Assembly: GCA_964644695.1 (NCBI GenBank)
Contig: CAZXWN010000003.1
Span: 118,025 to 182,024, forward strand
Source: CAZXWN01 sp964644695 [NCBI: uncultured bacterium]
GTDB lineage: Bacteria; UBP4; UBA4092
Direction: 5' to 3'
Length of the DNA stretch: 64,000 nucleotides
Position 1 is the first letter of the stretch. Every line of letters begins with the position of its first letter. Shown here in pieces: positions 33,465 to 43,792 of this stretch. Made by a program: the position numbers and the translations under genes. The notes under the pieces were generated by a model. That model was given only the letters and a program-made list of their open reading frames with translations. It had not been told where the DNA came from and searched no databases.

Positions 33465-33578
33465 TTTGTACCGCCCTCAAATAAAATAAGATAATATACA
33501 ACGAACCTCGCAAAGCCTAATATATATCTGACAATATATTCTGTCAACTTATGTTTACTGTTTTAAATGAGGTGGTAT

Positions 33579-35864
33579 TTACTCCATCGAGACCCAGACA
33601 GGACTGGACCATGCCATCTCACTATCTTTTTGTACAACACGAAGATAGTAATAGTGAGTCCCCAAAGTTATGTCTGTATCTTTATAGGTAGAGGAGCCAA
33701 AATAGGAATCGCCCCCATAGGAGAATATAGTTTTTCCATCCCGAATTAAGTGAATATATTCGATTGGACCTGTGCCAATCACTCTGAAAGATATTTCGGG
33801 AAATTGTTTTGTTGTCAGGCAGCTTCCCATGAGTTGACCTTCAATGCGAAAGTCCATGTAGATTTTTGCTCCGGAGGTGGCATAGCACCGTCTGTTTCTC
33901 AGTGCCTCTAATATGGATTCACGGTCTAATTTGTTACTTAGGATGGCTGTCAATCCTGTGAGATTTGAGTCTGCCTTCCGGCTGACACCGTGTTGCCAGT
34001 TCATCCCGTGAGTGTCGCTTCCACCGATGATACCGAATCGCAACCCCTGATTTAATCCGTCCTGAATGAAATGCCCTTTCATCCCACCTCGGTGTTTTAT
34101 GGGAAGATTTCCCATATATTCATAGGCACCATGTACAGATACAATTTCAATGACGGGTTCCAATTCCGGGTCATGGTTTTCCCAGTCAATACCGGTCCAT
34201 CCAATATGGTGAGGGATAGCAACAGCCTTGTAGGGTTTAATTAAATCCAGTAATCCCTTTGTTTCTGTACTGTCACCATAGGTATGGTAAAAGATGGGAG
34301 GGTCATCCTGTGTGAAATAAACATTTTTATGTCCCATACCTTTTGGATATCTGGCATGTGTCCATTCAAAAGCATTTAAGGTAACAAAACGTCCGGGTTG
34401 ATTAAATGAGTTGGTGATGGATTTCATATATTCCCACTCAGTGGGTGATATCCTGTTTCCGACAAAATCTTCATGGTCCGTTAAGGCCATGAAATCCCAT
34501 TGATATCGGTCTCTTCCTCGTGCATAGATTTCTTCAGGACAACCTACTCCGTCAGAAAATAAGGATTGGGTATGGATATCTCCAAAATAAACTGAATAAT
34601 CATTGATATGGAATTGAATCGATGCTGATGAATACTGTGGAGTGGGTGTGTCCGTCTTGTGCACGGGTTTAATTTTCAATGCTTCTGATTTTCCTGACCC
34701 TCCGGATATTTGTTGCAGCAGCATTTTCTGAACATCACGCCTGACTATCCAAAGATTCCCGTCTGGATCAAATTCACCCCGAAGAAATTGTCCGCGTCCA
34801 CCCCAATCTTCCGGGTTGGATAATACTTTGATGTCAGACCATTTATCCCCCGAATAATACTGGGTGTAAAAACTTTGCGAGGACCGACCTAGAATCCATA
34901 TTCGATTATGTGGGTCTATTTTGACTTGAGGACATTCGAAGGACTGGTCTACACCGGCTTTAGACAAGTCTTTTCCATTGGGCTTTTGTAACGGTTCATA
35001 AAACTTTTTACCGTCATAGCATTGCAAATAGAACCAGCGTGCCTGACCAAGACTGCCATCATCCTGCTGGTCATTAGACCAGGAAATCCAAACCCTGTTT
35101 TGATTATCAATTGCCAGGGATGGGTTGGTGTCATACGCAGGTCCAGAGGTCACTCGTACAGGTCTATTCTCTCCAACTTTTAACAAATAGATGTCATTCT
35201 GTTTATCCTGGTAGTTTTCCCATGCAATCCAAAGTGTTCTATCATGACCCCTTATGATCGTTGGATTCCTGGAGATGCCCTTCTGTTGTGGGAGCACTAT
35301 TTTATTGAGTGTGCCGTCGTCTCGTACCTGTGTCAGATAGATACTTCTTGCTGTATCTTTATTTAAGCTTTCGCAGGAAAACCATATTCCGTTATCAGTG
35401 TCTTTGCAAATAACTGGATGGAACTGATCATTAGCTACAGGAATGGTAATCTCAGGATTCCATATATCCTCTGACTTCATGCGAAGCTGAATTTGCCATT
35501 GATTATTTCTTTTACTGGACCAGATAACCCAAATATGTTCCTTTGAATCCAGGCAAATCTTTGGTTCAAATTCAAAGCCAAAGCCATCTGTCTCTTTAAG
35601 CGGTACTGGACTTATTATTTCTTCTGATGAGAATTGTCCCTTAAAATAAGTTCGATAATAAACCGCATCCTTATTGTCTGTTGTTTTTGTATAAACCAGA
35701 TGGATTACGCCTTTGGAATCTATGGCGATATCTGGAGACTTACTATCTGTTCCTTCAATAATCTGGACAGGTTCAGAATAATTCATAGGTGACATTTCAA
35801 CTGCGCCTGCCCATGTTAGAGTGGCCATTGAAATAAAGAGTATCCAAAGTCTCCACATATCCAT
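33579..35864 (-). CDS. Secreted propeller-PHP (DUF3604-like) fusion protein
   Basis: This 761-aa protein has a signal peptide (MDMWRLWILFISMATLTWAG). Residues about 25-390 contain at least six repeats of the type D-x-x-x-x-I/L-W-I/V-x-W/S (for example SKEHIWVIWSS, HDRTLWIAWEN, NQNRVWISWSN, PHNRIWILGRS), a beta-propeller pattern. Residues about 425-761 are a PHP-type metallo-hydrolase of DUF3604 character: VYFGDIHTQSLFSDG with H-x-H-like metal ligands, MALTDHEDF, LNAFEWTH, VAIPHHIGWTG and IIGGSDTHGMNW. PHP enzymes use two or three metals for phosphoester cleavage. Natural substrates of DUF3604 proteins are unknown. Confidence 0.78.
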   Translation of the reverse strand: MDMWRLWILFISMATLTWAGAVEMSPMNYSEPVQIIEGTDSKSPDIAIDSKGVIHLVYTKTTDNKDAVYYRTYFKGQFSSEEIISPVPLKETDGFGFEFEPKICLDSKEHIWVIWSSKRNNQWQIQLRMKSEDIWNPEITIPVANDQFHPVICKDTDNGIWFSCESLNKDTARSIYLTQVRDDGTLNKIVLPQQKGISRNPTIIRGHDRTLWIAWENYQDKQNDIYLLKVGENRPVRVTSGPAYDTNPSLAIDNQNRVWISWSNDQQDDGSLGQARWFYLQCYDGKKFYEPLQKPNGKDLSKAGVDQSFECPQVKIDPHNRIWILGRSSQSFYTQYYSGDKWSDIKVLSNPEDWGGRGQFLRGEFDPDGNLWIVRRDVQKMLLQQISGGSGKSEALKIKPVHKTDTPTPQYSSASIQFHINDYSVYFGDIHTQSLFSDGVGCPEEIYARGRDRYQWDFMALTDHEDFVGNRISPTEWEYMKSITNSFNQPGRFVTLNAFEWTHARYPKGMGHKNVYFTQDDPPIFYHTYGDSTETKGLLDLIKPYKAVAIPHHIGWTGIDWENHDPELEPVIEIVSVHGAYEYMGNLPIKHRGGMKGHFIQDGLNQGLRFGIIGGSDTHGMNWQHGVSRKADSNLTGLTAILSNKLDRESILEALRNRRCYATSGAKIYMDFRIEGQLMGSCLTTKQFPEISFRVIGTGPIEYIHLIRDGKTIFSYGGDSYFGSSTYKDTDITLGTHYYYLRVVQKDSEMAWSSPVWVSME

Positions 35865-35935
35865 CCCACCTATTCTTTAGATTTAATTTAGCCATATCCT
35901 ATTTGAAGGCTGAATTTAACCATTGGTTATGTGAT

Positions 35936-36868
35936 TTAAGGGATGACACAGACCCTGTTTCGCCCTTCATGTTTTGCCTGATACAGAGCCTCATCCACCC
36001 GTGAAAGGGCATTTGTTATAGAATCATTTTCGTGATGGCACAGAGTTAACCCCAGACTGACTGTGATTTTCAATGGAGGTGTAGAGTTGACATCCGGAAA
36101 TATTAAATTTGAAAGATCCTGTCGAATCCTTTCTGCAACAACATACCCTTCTTCTATATTCTTTTCTGGGATAATTATCAGAAATTCTTCACCCCCATAT
36201 CGGCCAATGATATCCGATAAACGGCATGAATTAAGCATTTGACGAGAACACTCCTGAAGCACCTTGTCACCCACAAGATGTCCATGTGAGTCATTTACTG
36301 ATTTGAAGAAGTCAATATCCAACAACATGATGGTTAAATATTTATTATATCTTTGAGCACGACTCCATTCTTCTTCAAACCGGGTCATTAAAGCTCTCCG
36401 ATTTAATAACCCAGTCAGTCCATCTTTGGCAGCAATCTCTTCTATCTTATGATGAGCATCTTGCAGTTCAAGTAACTGGGCTTCTAATCTCGACTCCATA
36501 TCAATCAATCGATTGGAAACATTTAAATAGGCCTGCATTTCCGTAAAGTTCAGAGGCTTGTTTAAGAACGAGTCTGCTCCTGAATTAAGCCCTTTAATTA
36601 AGTCGTTTTTAGCGTCCCGAGAGGTTAATAAAATTATGAAAAGATACCGTTTCCTTTTTAGCAATCTTGCTTGTCGGCACAGTTCAAGCCCATCCATTTC
36701 TGGCATTAACCAATCTGTAATCATTAATGATAAACATGGGTCTTTCTGCAGCAACATTAATGCCTCGGCTCCATTGGTGGCCGTTACAACTTCATAATGA
36801 TTACGGGTCAGATATCCTTCCAGTAATTTCAGAGACATTCTGTCGTCATCTACAATTAATACCTTCAT
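35936..36868 (-). CDS. REC-GGDEF response regulator diguanylate cyclase
   Basis: This 310-aa protein has an N-terminal receiver domain (about 1-120, with the acidic pocket VDDDRMS at 6-12, phospho-acceptor Asp in ITDWLMPEMDG near 53 and the conserved Lys in FLNKPLNF near 104). A coiled linker leads to a GGDEF domain (about 145-308) with an intact GGEEF near residue 222. It is the same architecture as PleD/WspR-type regulators. It starts one base after the stop of the hybrid kinase gene, so that kinase is its likely phosphodonor, giving signal-controlled cyclic di-GMP synthesis. Confidence 0.92.
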   Translation of the reverse strand: MKVLIVDDDRMSLKLLEGYLTRNHYEVVTATNGAEALMLLQKDPCLSLMITDWLMPEMDGLELCRQARLLKRKRYLFIILLTSRDAKNDLIKGLNSGADSFLNKPLNFTEMQAYLNVSNRLIDMESRLEAQLLELQDAHHKIEEIAAKDGLTGLLNRRALMTRFEEEWSRAQRYNKYLTIMLLDIDFFKSVNDSHGHLVGDKVLQECSRQMLNSCRLSDIIGRYGGEEFLIIIPEKNIEEGYVVAERIRQDLSNLIFPDVNSTPPLKITVSLGLTLCHHENDSITNALSRVDEALYQAKHEGRNRVCVIP

Positions 36869-36869
36869 G

Positions 36870-39800
36870 TTATTGGGTGTCCTGTTGTTTGAAAATAGAA
36901 CTCAAAGTAATAATGACATTCCCTTTTTCTTCGGTGAAACGGTTAAAGAGCTCTATGCATTCTGGAAGAGCTCCCTGTTCAGCTCTGTTCTGAATTTCTT
37001 CTGATAAATCGTGAAGCCTTACTGCTCCAATATTGCCAGAGGCTCCTTTAATGGCATGGGCTTCCTTTCTGAGGGTAGACAGGTCTTTTCCTTCAAGAGA
37101 AGCTTTCATGGTATTGAAGTGCCTATCCAACTCATCCAAGAATAAATCAACAAGTTCTTTCTGGAAATCTATGTCTTCTCCCGAGACTTCTCGTAACCGT
37201 TCAAGGATATTAGCAGCCAGTTCAAGGGATGTGTCTGGAGGCTTTGGAATAACAGGCTCATCTTGAACCGGTAGATATTTATCGAGTATTGTTTGGAGGG
37301 CGCTCACCTGAATGGGTTTCGATAAATAGTCATCCATGCCTGAAGCAATACACCGCTCTCTATCTCCCTTAAGGGCTTCAGCGGTGATGGCAACAATAGG
37401 AATATGTTTAGTTGTTCCTGATTCGAAGTTTCGAATTTCTTGAGTGGCTTCATAGCCATCCATTACTGGCATCTGGCAATCCATAAATACCAAATCATAA
37501 GATTTATTTTGAATTGCCTCAAGAGCCTCTTTACCATTATTGGCGATATCGCATGACAGTCCCATTTTATCCAACATTCGATTAATTACCTTTTGATTAA
37601 CCAGATTGTCTTCTACAACTAATAAACGGTATTGATTCTTTCGAGTTTCCTGGAGGGTGTGTCTAGTGATAAAGGTTTTGCTTTCTAATTGGGTTGAAAT
37701 TTCCTTACCACTTCCAAGAATTGTTGCGATGGCATCGTATAGGTTGGAAAGTTTAATGGGTTTTGTTAAATAGGCTGTAAATCCGGCGGCTTTCATCATT
37801 GCTGCATCTCCAATACGGGGAGATGATGTCAATAACATCAGATGAATATTGGATAGGTGTTTATTTCCTTTGATATGTCGAGCAACAGTTACACCATCCA
37901 TCTCCGGCATATTGTAATCCAGTATGACGATATTAAACTGGTTTGGTTTATTGCATCTTTGATTTAACTTTTCCAGAGCTTCTGGCCCAGATTCTGCCTC
38001 ATCAAATTCACATTCCCATAACCGGAACATTTCTCTTAGAACCTGGCGATTTGTCGGGTGATCATCAACAATCAGGATTTTAGCCCCCTTGATTTTGTCT
38101 ATCCGGGCCAAATGTGTTGTGGTATCCCCGGAGACTCTTTCGAAATTTGCTGTAAACCAGAAGACAGCCCCTTTTCCTACTTCGCTGGAAACATGAATTT
38201 CACCCTGCATATGTTCTACTAGTTTTTTGCATATCGCTAATCCCAGTCCAGTCCCACCATATTTTCGTGTAGTGGATGCATCAACTTGAGAAAACGATTT
38301 GAATAATTTATCTTGATGTTCTTTATCAATACCAATACCTGTATCTTCGACTTCAAAAAGGAGCTCTACATGGTTATTGAAATAACTATTAAACTTTACG
38401 CGGAGAACTACTTCTCCCTTATCGGTAAATTTAATCGCATTATTAACCAGATTCAACAGAACCTGTCTCAGTCTTCCTGGGTCACCTATTATCCTTTCGG
38501 GGACTTGTGACTGGATAAGAATAGCTAACTCTAAATCTTTGTTGTAAGCTTTTTGTCCCAGGATATCAAGAACCTCTTCGACGCAGCATCGCAAATCAAA
38601 ATCAATAGATTCAAGTTCCAGTTTACCCGCTTCAATTTTCGAATAATCTAAAATATCATTGATGATGGTTAGCAATACATCACTTGAATTACGAATAACC
38701 TCGGCGTAATCTTTTTGAACTGTATTTAGATTTGTATCTAACATCAATTCTGACATTCCAACTATGGCATTTAGCGGTGTTCTGATTTCATGGCTCATGT
38801 TGGCGAGGAATTCAGATTTTACTTGAGTTGCTCTTTCAGCATCCATTCTGGCTTGTTCAAGAATCTTAGCGTTTCGATTAAGCTCCGCGTATAGTTTTGC
38901 ATTATGAATAACAATACCTAATTCACGTCCCAGTGTGGTGTAAAATTCGATATCTTCTGCTGAAAAATAATTAGTTTTCTGAGTATTATCAACTCGCAAT
39001 ACACCAATGACTTCTTGTTGTAACAGGATGGGGACTGCCAGTGTTGATTTGAGGCTCAGTTCATTTACGTACTTGGAGGGGATTAAATCAGATTTTGTGC
39101 AGTCATTAATCAGGACGGGTTGTGCTTCTAAAAAACATTTGCCTGATATGCTATATCCGACAGGTTGTGCAAAAGCGGACATATCCAAGTCGTCAGGACG
39201 TTCATTAAACCAATCCATTTGATCGGGTTCAACTAAAGCTTTGCGTCTCTCATCATAGAAGAATAGGGATACCTTCTGTATGCCCATATATTCAGGTAAA
39301 AGTCTGGCCACTTCGGAAACAACCGTAGGTATATCCAAACAGCTATAATATGACTCTGACAGTGTTTCTAAGAGTTGAAGTCTTTGGATTCTATTATGGA
39401 GTGTTTGTTCCATTAATTTTCGGTCTGTAATATCTCTTAATATTCCTAATCCGTACCCTTCATTGTCGATCATGACTCTCGCAACGGATGCTTCAACGGG
39501 TATTTCCAAGCCTTCTTTTCTGCATAACTGATATTCAAACAGAGAGCCAGATGTGGCTGTGGTGTTATTTTTACCTGTTTTGCTAAAGTTTTTAAGCCGA
39601 TCAATGTATTCAGTTTTCAGTCTATTGGGAACTAGAAGTTCAACTAGATTTTTACCTAAGGCTTCGCTATATTCCCATCCAAATATACGTTCTGCAGACT
39701 TGTTCCAAACCCTAATATTCATTGAGCTGTCAATCATTATAATGGCATCATGTGCTGAATCACTGATGCCATGGAAGGTGGCTTCTTGTTTGCGGAATTC

Positions 39801-40604
39801 TTTTTCCATTTCTTTTCGAGATGAGATGTCTCGAATGACACCCACAGCATGCCAACAATCTTTCAAGCGAACAGCACCTAATGATATTTCTATAGGAATA
39901 ACGGAGCCGTCTTTTCTATTGGCGGTTAATTCAAGGGTTTTACCTATTGCATTACCTTTTCCTGTTTTCGTGAAATCTTTCATGGCAGCATAGTGTGCTT
40001 TATGGTAATTTTCAGGACTGATGATTTGATGAAGTTCCTTGCCCAACATTTCATCAGATGTCCATCCAAATATTTTTTCTGCTGCTTTGTTCCAATAGGT
40101 AGTAATCCCATTTGAATCCATCATGATTATGGCATCCATGGCCGTAGACATGATGGCCTGAAATGTTTCTTCTTTTTCTGTCAGGTCTTGTTCATATTTT
40201 TTACGGTTGGTAATGTCATTTTCAATCGAAATAAAATTGGATATTATGCCCTTTTCATCTTTAACAGGATGTACCTCTATGTCCAGCCAAATTTCTTTTC
40301 CGGATTTATGATAATTAAGAAGTTCAACATGTACACCCTCTCCGGATGAAAGGTGATCGCTCATTTGTTTTAAGGTCTGAGGATCAGTTTTCGGGCCTGT
40401 TAATATTTCAGAGGGTTTTTTATGAAGAACTTCTTCTAATGTATATCCAGTTATTTTAGAAAAACTATTATTTACCCAGAGTATATTTCCTTTTGGGCCT
40501 GATAGTATAACAGCACTCCGCGAGAGAATTGCGACATGCTTCAAATTAACCAAGGAAGGATCGTTGTCGATATTGGGAGGGATGTTTGGACTTTGCTCAC
40601 TCAT
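36870..40604 (-). CDS. Hybrid sensor histidine kinase (PAS3-GAF-HK-REC2-Hpt)
   Basis: This 1244-aa cytoplasmic protein has three PAS domains (about 20-145, 145-270, 270-400), then a GAF domain (about 415-580), HisKA with phospho-His in [14 protein letters not shown] near 603, and HATPase_c (N box NLVNNAIKF near 720, then [13 protein letters not shown] and [15 protein letters not shown]). Two receiver domains follow (Asp in [12 protein letters not shown] near 895 and in [12 protein letters not shown] near 1041), and a C-terminal Hpt domain has His in [13 protein letters not shown] near 1184. No membrane segment is seen, so it senses cytoplasmic signals. A phosphorelay to the adjacent REC-GGDEF protein is inferred from the operon. 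Confidence 0.93.
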   Translation of the reverse strand: MSEQSPNIPPNIDNDPSLVNLKHVAILSRSAVILSGPKGNILWVNNSFSKITGYTLEEVLHKKPSEILTGPKTDPQTLKQMSDHLSSGEGVHVELLNYHKSGKEIWLDIEVHPVKDEKGIISNFISIENDITNRKKYEQDLTEKEETFQAIMSTAMDAIIMMDSNGITTYWNKAAEKIFGWTSDEMLGKELHQIISPENYHKAHYAAMKDFTKTGKGNAIGKTLELTANRKDGSVIPIEISLGAVRLKDCWHAVGVIRDISSRKEMEKEFRKQEATFHGISDSAHDAIIMIDSSMNIRVWNKSAERIFGWEYSEALGKNLVELLVPNRLKTEYIDRLKNFSKTGKNNTTATSGSLFEYQLCRKEGLEIPVEASVARVMIDNEGYGLGILRDITDRKLMEQTLHNRIQRLQLLETLSESYYSCLDIPTVVSEVARLLPEYMGIQKVSLFFYDERRKALVEPDQMDWFNERPDDLDMSAFAQPVGYSISGKCFLEAQPVLINDCTKSDLIPSKYVNELSLKSTLAVPILLQQEVIGVLRVDNTQKTNYFSAEDIEFYTTLGRELGIVIHNAKLYAELNRNAKILEQARMDAERATQVKSEFLANMSHEIRTPLNAIVGMSELMLDTNLNTVQKDYAEVIRNSSDVLLTIINDILDYSKIEAGKLELESIDFDLRCCVEEVLDILGQKAYNKDLELAILIQSQVPERIIGDPGRLRQVLLNLVNNAIKFTDKGEVVLRVKFNSYFNNHVELLFEVEDTGIGIDKEHQDKLFKSFSQVDASTTRKYGGTGLGLAICKKLVEHMQGEIHVSSEVGKGAVFWFTANFERVSGDTTTHLARIDKIKGAKILIVDDHPTNRQVLREMFRLWECEFDEAESGPEALEKLNQRCNKPNQFNIVILDYNMPEMDGVTVARHIKGNKHLSNIHLMLLTSSPRIGDAAMMKAAGFTAYLTKPIKLSNLYDAIATILGSGKEISTQLESKTFITRHTLQETRKNQYRLLVVEDNLVNQKVINRMLDKMGLSCDIANNGKEALEAIQNKSYDLVFMDCQMPVMDGYEATQEIRNFESGTTKHIPIVAITAEALKGDRERCIASGMDDYLSKPIQVSALQTILDKYLPVQDEPVIPKPPDTSLELAANILERLREVSGEDIDFQKELVDLFLDELDRHFNTMKASLEGKDLSTLRKEAHAIKGASGNIGAVRLHDLSEEIQNRAEQGALPECIELFNRFTEEKGNVIITLSSIFKQQDTQ

Positions 40605-40745
40605 TTAGCCGTCTCCATATAACTATAAAGATAACTGATGGTATTTTGATTATATATGAGCGCAGCAATATATACTTACTTTTTTGAGAAAAAGAATAAA
40701 ACATTTCTTTAACCAGGAAAGTATGGGGGGAGAGTGTTTATATAT

Positions 40746-42221
40746 TTACAATTTTATAAGTTTTAAAACAGCATTCAGGATATTAGATGGGAAAAGCCCC
40801 AGATAGAGGACCCCAGCTAAACAGATTGAAACCATAAGAGTTCCCAGAGATGGGATGACAGGCAATGGATGTTGGTCTTCAGACACATCTTCGCGCATGA
40901 ACATATACACGACAACCCGAAGATAGTAGAAGGCAGAGACTACACTGGTGAGAAGAGCCAAAGTTACCAAACCAATATTTCCAGCAGCGATAGCATCTTT
41001 AAACAGGTACAGCTTGCCGATAAAACCAACTGTCAGAGGAAAGCCCGTCAGTGAGAGTAAGAAAACAGACATGGTCAGTGCCAGAACAGGTTTCCGATAA
41101 CCGAGACCGGTATATCGTTTGATCTGGAGTCCTTTTTTATCAGCACCTTGTAACATATAAACGATAGCAAATGCTCCTAAATTCATGAGCATATATCCAA
41201 CCAGATAGAAATATATAGAAGCCATTGCTTCCGGTTTGGCTGAATTCAATCCAACCAGCATATAACCAGCGTGAGCTATGGAGGAATAGGCCAACATTCT
41301 TTTAATGTTTGTCTGAGCCACAGCGACCAGATTTCCCATAAGCATAGTCAGTGCAGCAAGAACTCCCAATAAAGCAGGCCAATGGATAGCGCCAAATTCA
41401 GATGCGGGATTAAATGCTCCACCCAGGAAGAATCGACATAAGGCAGCAAATGCAGCAGCTTTGGGGCCAACGGTCATGAAGGCTGTAACTACAGTCGGCG
41501 CTCCTTCATAAACATCTGGGATCCATGCGTGGAAAGGAACTAGTCCAACTTTAAAACCCATCCCGATAAGGAAGAGTCCAACTCCGGCTGGGACCATCCA
41601 ATCATTGTATCCAGCAGGGTGTGTGGTTAACCATGCGCCGATATCTTTTAAATTAGTGGAGCCAGTACATCCATAGAGGAATGCAATGCCGTACAGGAGA
41701 AATGCGGAAGAGAATGCGCCCATTAGCAGGTATTTCATACCCGATTCGGCAGCATTCTTATCAGACCGTGTAATAGAAGACAACACATAGAGAGGGATGG
41801 ACATTAATTCAAGACCCAAGAACATAATGACCAAATCTGTGGTGGAAGCCATTATAACCATGCCCAGAGTGGCAAACAACATAAGTGAATAATACTCACC
41901 GCCGGGTATATTTTCTTTTGAAACAAAGGGAGCAGAGAGAACAAATACTAATGCAGATGAAATAACAAACAGTAGTGAGAATAATAGCGAAAATCCGTCA
42001 AAGGTGACCATATTATTCAGTGTAGATGTACCCAGTTTCCCTTGAATTGCCATCATTGAAAGGATGGTAATGTTTAATGTAGCTAATCCACAAATGGATA
42101 ATATTTCCTGTCGATTTTTAGGGATGAATAAGCCCAACAGGAGTATCAATAACGCAGCGGCCCCGAGCACGAACTGGGGATATAAAAGACTTAAGTCAAT
42201 ATTAGGCATCACAATGGTCAT
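40746..42221 (-). CDS. nuoN: NADH-quinone oxidoreductase subunit N
   Basis: This 491-aa antiporter-like membrane subunit of complex I, with about 14 helices, is one of three proton-pumping modules. It shows the conserved Lys-bearing helices of the family, for example [15 protein letters not shown] (about 133-147, with the Glu of helix 5), the [18 protein letters not shown] segment (near 225) and [17 protein letters not shown] (near 300). Its ATG overlaps the nuoM stop by four bases (ATGA). It is the last gene of the nuo operon, followed by a 140-base gap to the next signalling operon. Confidence 0.95.
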   Translation of the reverse strand: MTIVMPNIDLSLLYPQFVLGAAALLILLLGLFIPKNRQEILSICGLATLNITILSMMAIQGKLGTSTLNNMVTFDGFSLLFSLLFVISSALVFVLSAPFVSKENIPGGEYYSLMLFATLGMVIMASTTDLVIMFLGLELMSIPLYVLSSITRSDKNAAESGMKYLLMGAFSSAFLLYGIAFLYGCTGSTNLKDIGAWLTTHPAGYNDWMVPAGVGLFLIGMGFKVGLVPFHAWIPDVYEGAPTVVTAFMTVGPKAAAFAALCRFFLGGAFNPASEFGAIHWPALLGVLAALTMLMGNLVAVAQTNIKRMLAYSSIAHAGYMLVGLNSAKPEAMASIYFYLVGYMLMNLGAFAIVYMLQGADKKGLQIKRYTGLGYRKPVLALTMSVFLLSLTGFPLTVGFIGKLYLFKDAIAAGNIGLVTLALLTSVVSAFYYLRVVVYMFMREDVSEDQHPLPVIPSLGTLMVSICLAGVLYLGLFPSNILNAVLKLIKL

Positions 42222-43777
42222 GGCAGTGCAGTCTCCGTTGTGGAAGTCCCGGTTGTGAGTGCAGGTGTTTGTATCGTAGTAACTGCAGGTGTCACAACAG
42301 GGGAGGGTTCGTATCGTTGGATTACTTTTTGAATGGAAGGTTCCATCCGGTCAATAAAGGGTTTTGGATAAATACCAATCCAGAACATTAAAACCAATAT
42401 GGGGATTAGTGCCAGAATTTCTTTGTAATTTAAATCTTTCAGAGAATTATTTACGTCCTTTGTAACTTCACCAAACATGACTCGTTGTAACATCCAGAGC
42501 ATATAGACGGCACCAATAATAATCCCGAAAGATGCAACAGCTCCATAAATAGGATTGAATTTGAATGCACCCACCAGGATGCTGAATTCACCCACAAAAC
42601 CATTTAGTCCGGGAAGACCAATGGAGGAAAAAGTCACAATCAAGAAGACAAAGAAGAAAGCCGGGATGACTTTTGCAATACCACCAAACTCTTCAATTAA
42701 CCGGGTATGGCGACGGTTGTACAACATGCCGACCATAAGAAACAAGGCCCCGGTGGACAAGCCATGGTTGATCATTTGAAGTAAACCACCTGTTATCCCT
42801 TGTATGTTCAGAACAAAAATACCCAAGACTACATATCCCAAGTGACTAACGGAAGAATAAGCAACCAACTTCTTCATGTCAGGTTGTACCATTGCCACGA
42901 GACCCCCGTATACAATCCCAATCAAGGCTAACAGACAGACAACCGGTAACCATACCAATACTGCTGACGGGAAGAGGGGAAGACAAAACCGGAGGAAACC
43001 ATAAGTACCCATTTTCAGCAACACACCTGCAAGAATAACAGAGCCAGCAGTGGGTGCTTCGACGTGGGCATCCGGTAACCATGTATGTAATGGGAATAAA
43101 GGTACCTTTATGGCAAAGGCAATAAAGAATGCCAGGAATAGCCAGTATTGTTGTTTGGGGGAAAGTATAAGGTGTTCCCAGTCCATCAGGTTGAAACTGA
43201 AGACACCGGTTGTTTTGTAATTCAAGTAATAAATGAACAGAATACCGACTAACATCAAGGCACTTCCCGCCATAGTGTAGAGCAGGAACTTAATGGCGGC
43301 GTAAATCCGGCGTTCGTGCCCCCAAATACCAATGAGGAAATACATTGGAATCAACATGACTTCCCAGAATAAGTAAAACAGAAGCATATCCACGGCGAGG
43401 AAAACGCCAATCATTCCTACTTCGAGTAAAAGCAGAGACGCATAGTAGGATTTCACCTTCGTACTGATGGAATCAAAAGAAGCATAGATTGCAATCGCAG
43501 ACAGCATGGTCGTAAGCAGAATAAGGAATAAACTGATGCCATCAACACCGATATGATAGGAAGCTCCGAGAGCAGGTATCCAATCCCATTTTTCAACAAA
43601 CTGTAAATTAGGGTTTCCTTTTTGGAATCCGGGTAATAACAGAAGAGAGAACAGGAAGTTAAGAATGGCGGTACCTAACGCCATATATTTAGCTTTTTCT
43701 TTTGGAAGAAAAGCTAAAAGGATGACACCCACCAGAGGCAGGAACGTCAGTATCGACAATAATGGTAATTTACTCAT
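42218..43777 (-). CDS. nuoM: NADH-quinone oxidoreductase subunit M with an added C-terminal tail
   Basis: This 519-aa antiporter-like subunit of complex I has about 14 helices. It contains [19 protein letters not shown] (with the conserved Glu, about 131-149), [20 protein letters not shown] (about 218-237, with the pump Lys region) and [17 protein letters not shown] (about 300). The last 35 residues, after the usual end near QKVIQRYEP, are a Pro/Thr/Val-rich low-complexity tail that I do not expect in NuoM. The gene lies 15 bases after nuoL and overlaps nuoN by four bases. Confidence 0.95.
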   Translation of the reverse strand: MSKLPLLSILTFLPLVGVILLAFLPKEKAKYMALGTAILNFLFSLLLLPGFQKGNPNLQFVEKWDWIPALGASYHIGVDGISLFLILLTTMLSAIAIYASFDSISTKVKSYYASLLLLEVGMIGVFLAVDMLLFYLFWEVMLIPMYFLIGIWGHERRIYAAIKFLLYTMAGSALMLVGILFIYYLNYKTTGVFSFNLMDWEHLILSPKQQYWLFLAFFIAFAIKVPLFPLHTWLPDAHVEAPTAGSVILAGVLLKMGTYGFLRFCLPLFPSAVLVWLPVVCLLALIGIVYGGLVAMVQPDMKKLVAYSSVSHLGYVVLGIFVLNIQGITGGLLQMINHGLSTGALFLMVGMLYNRRHTRLIEEFGGIAKVIPAFFFVFLIVTFSSIGLPGLNGFVGEFSILVGAFKFNPIYGAVASFGIIIGAVYMLWMLQRVMFGEVTKDVNNSLKDLNYKEILALIPILVLMFWIGIYPKPFIDRMEPSIQKVIQRYEPSPVVTPAVTTIQTPALTTGTSTTETALP

Positions 43778-43792
43778 TGTTTAAATATCCTT

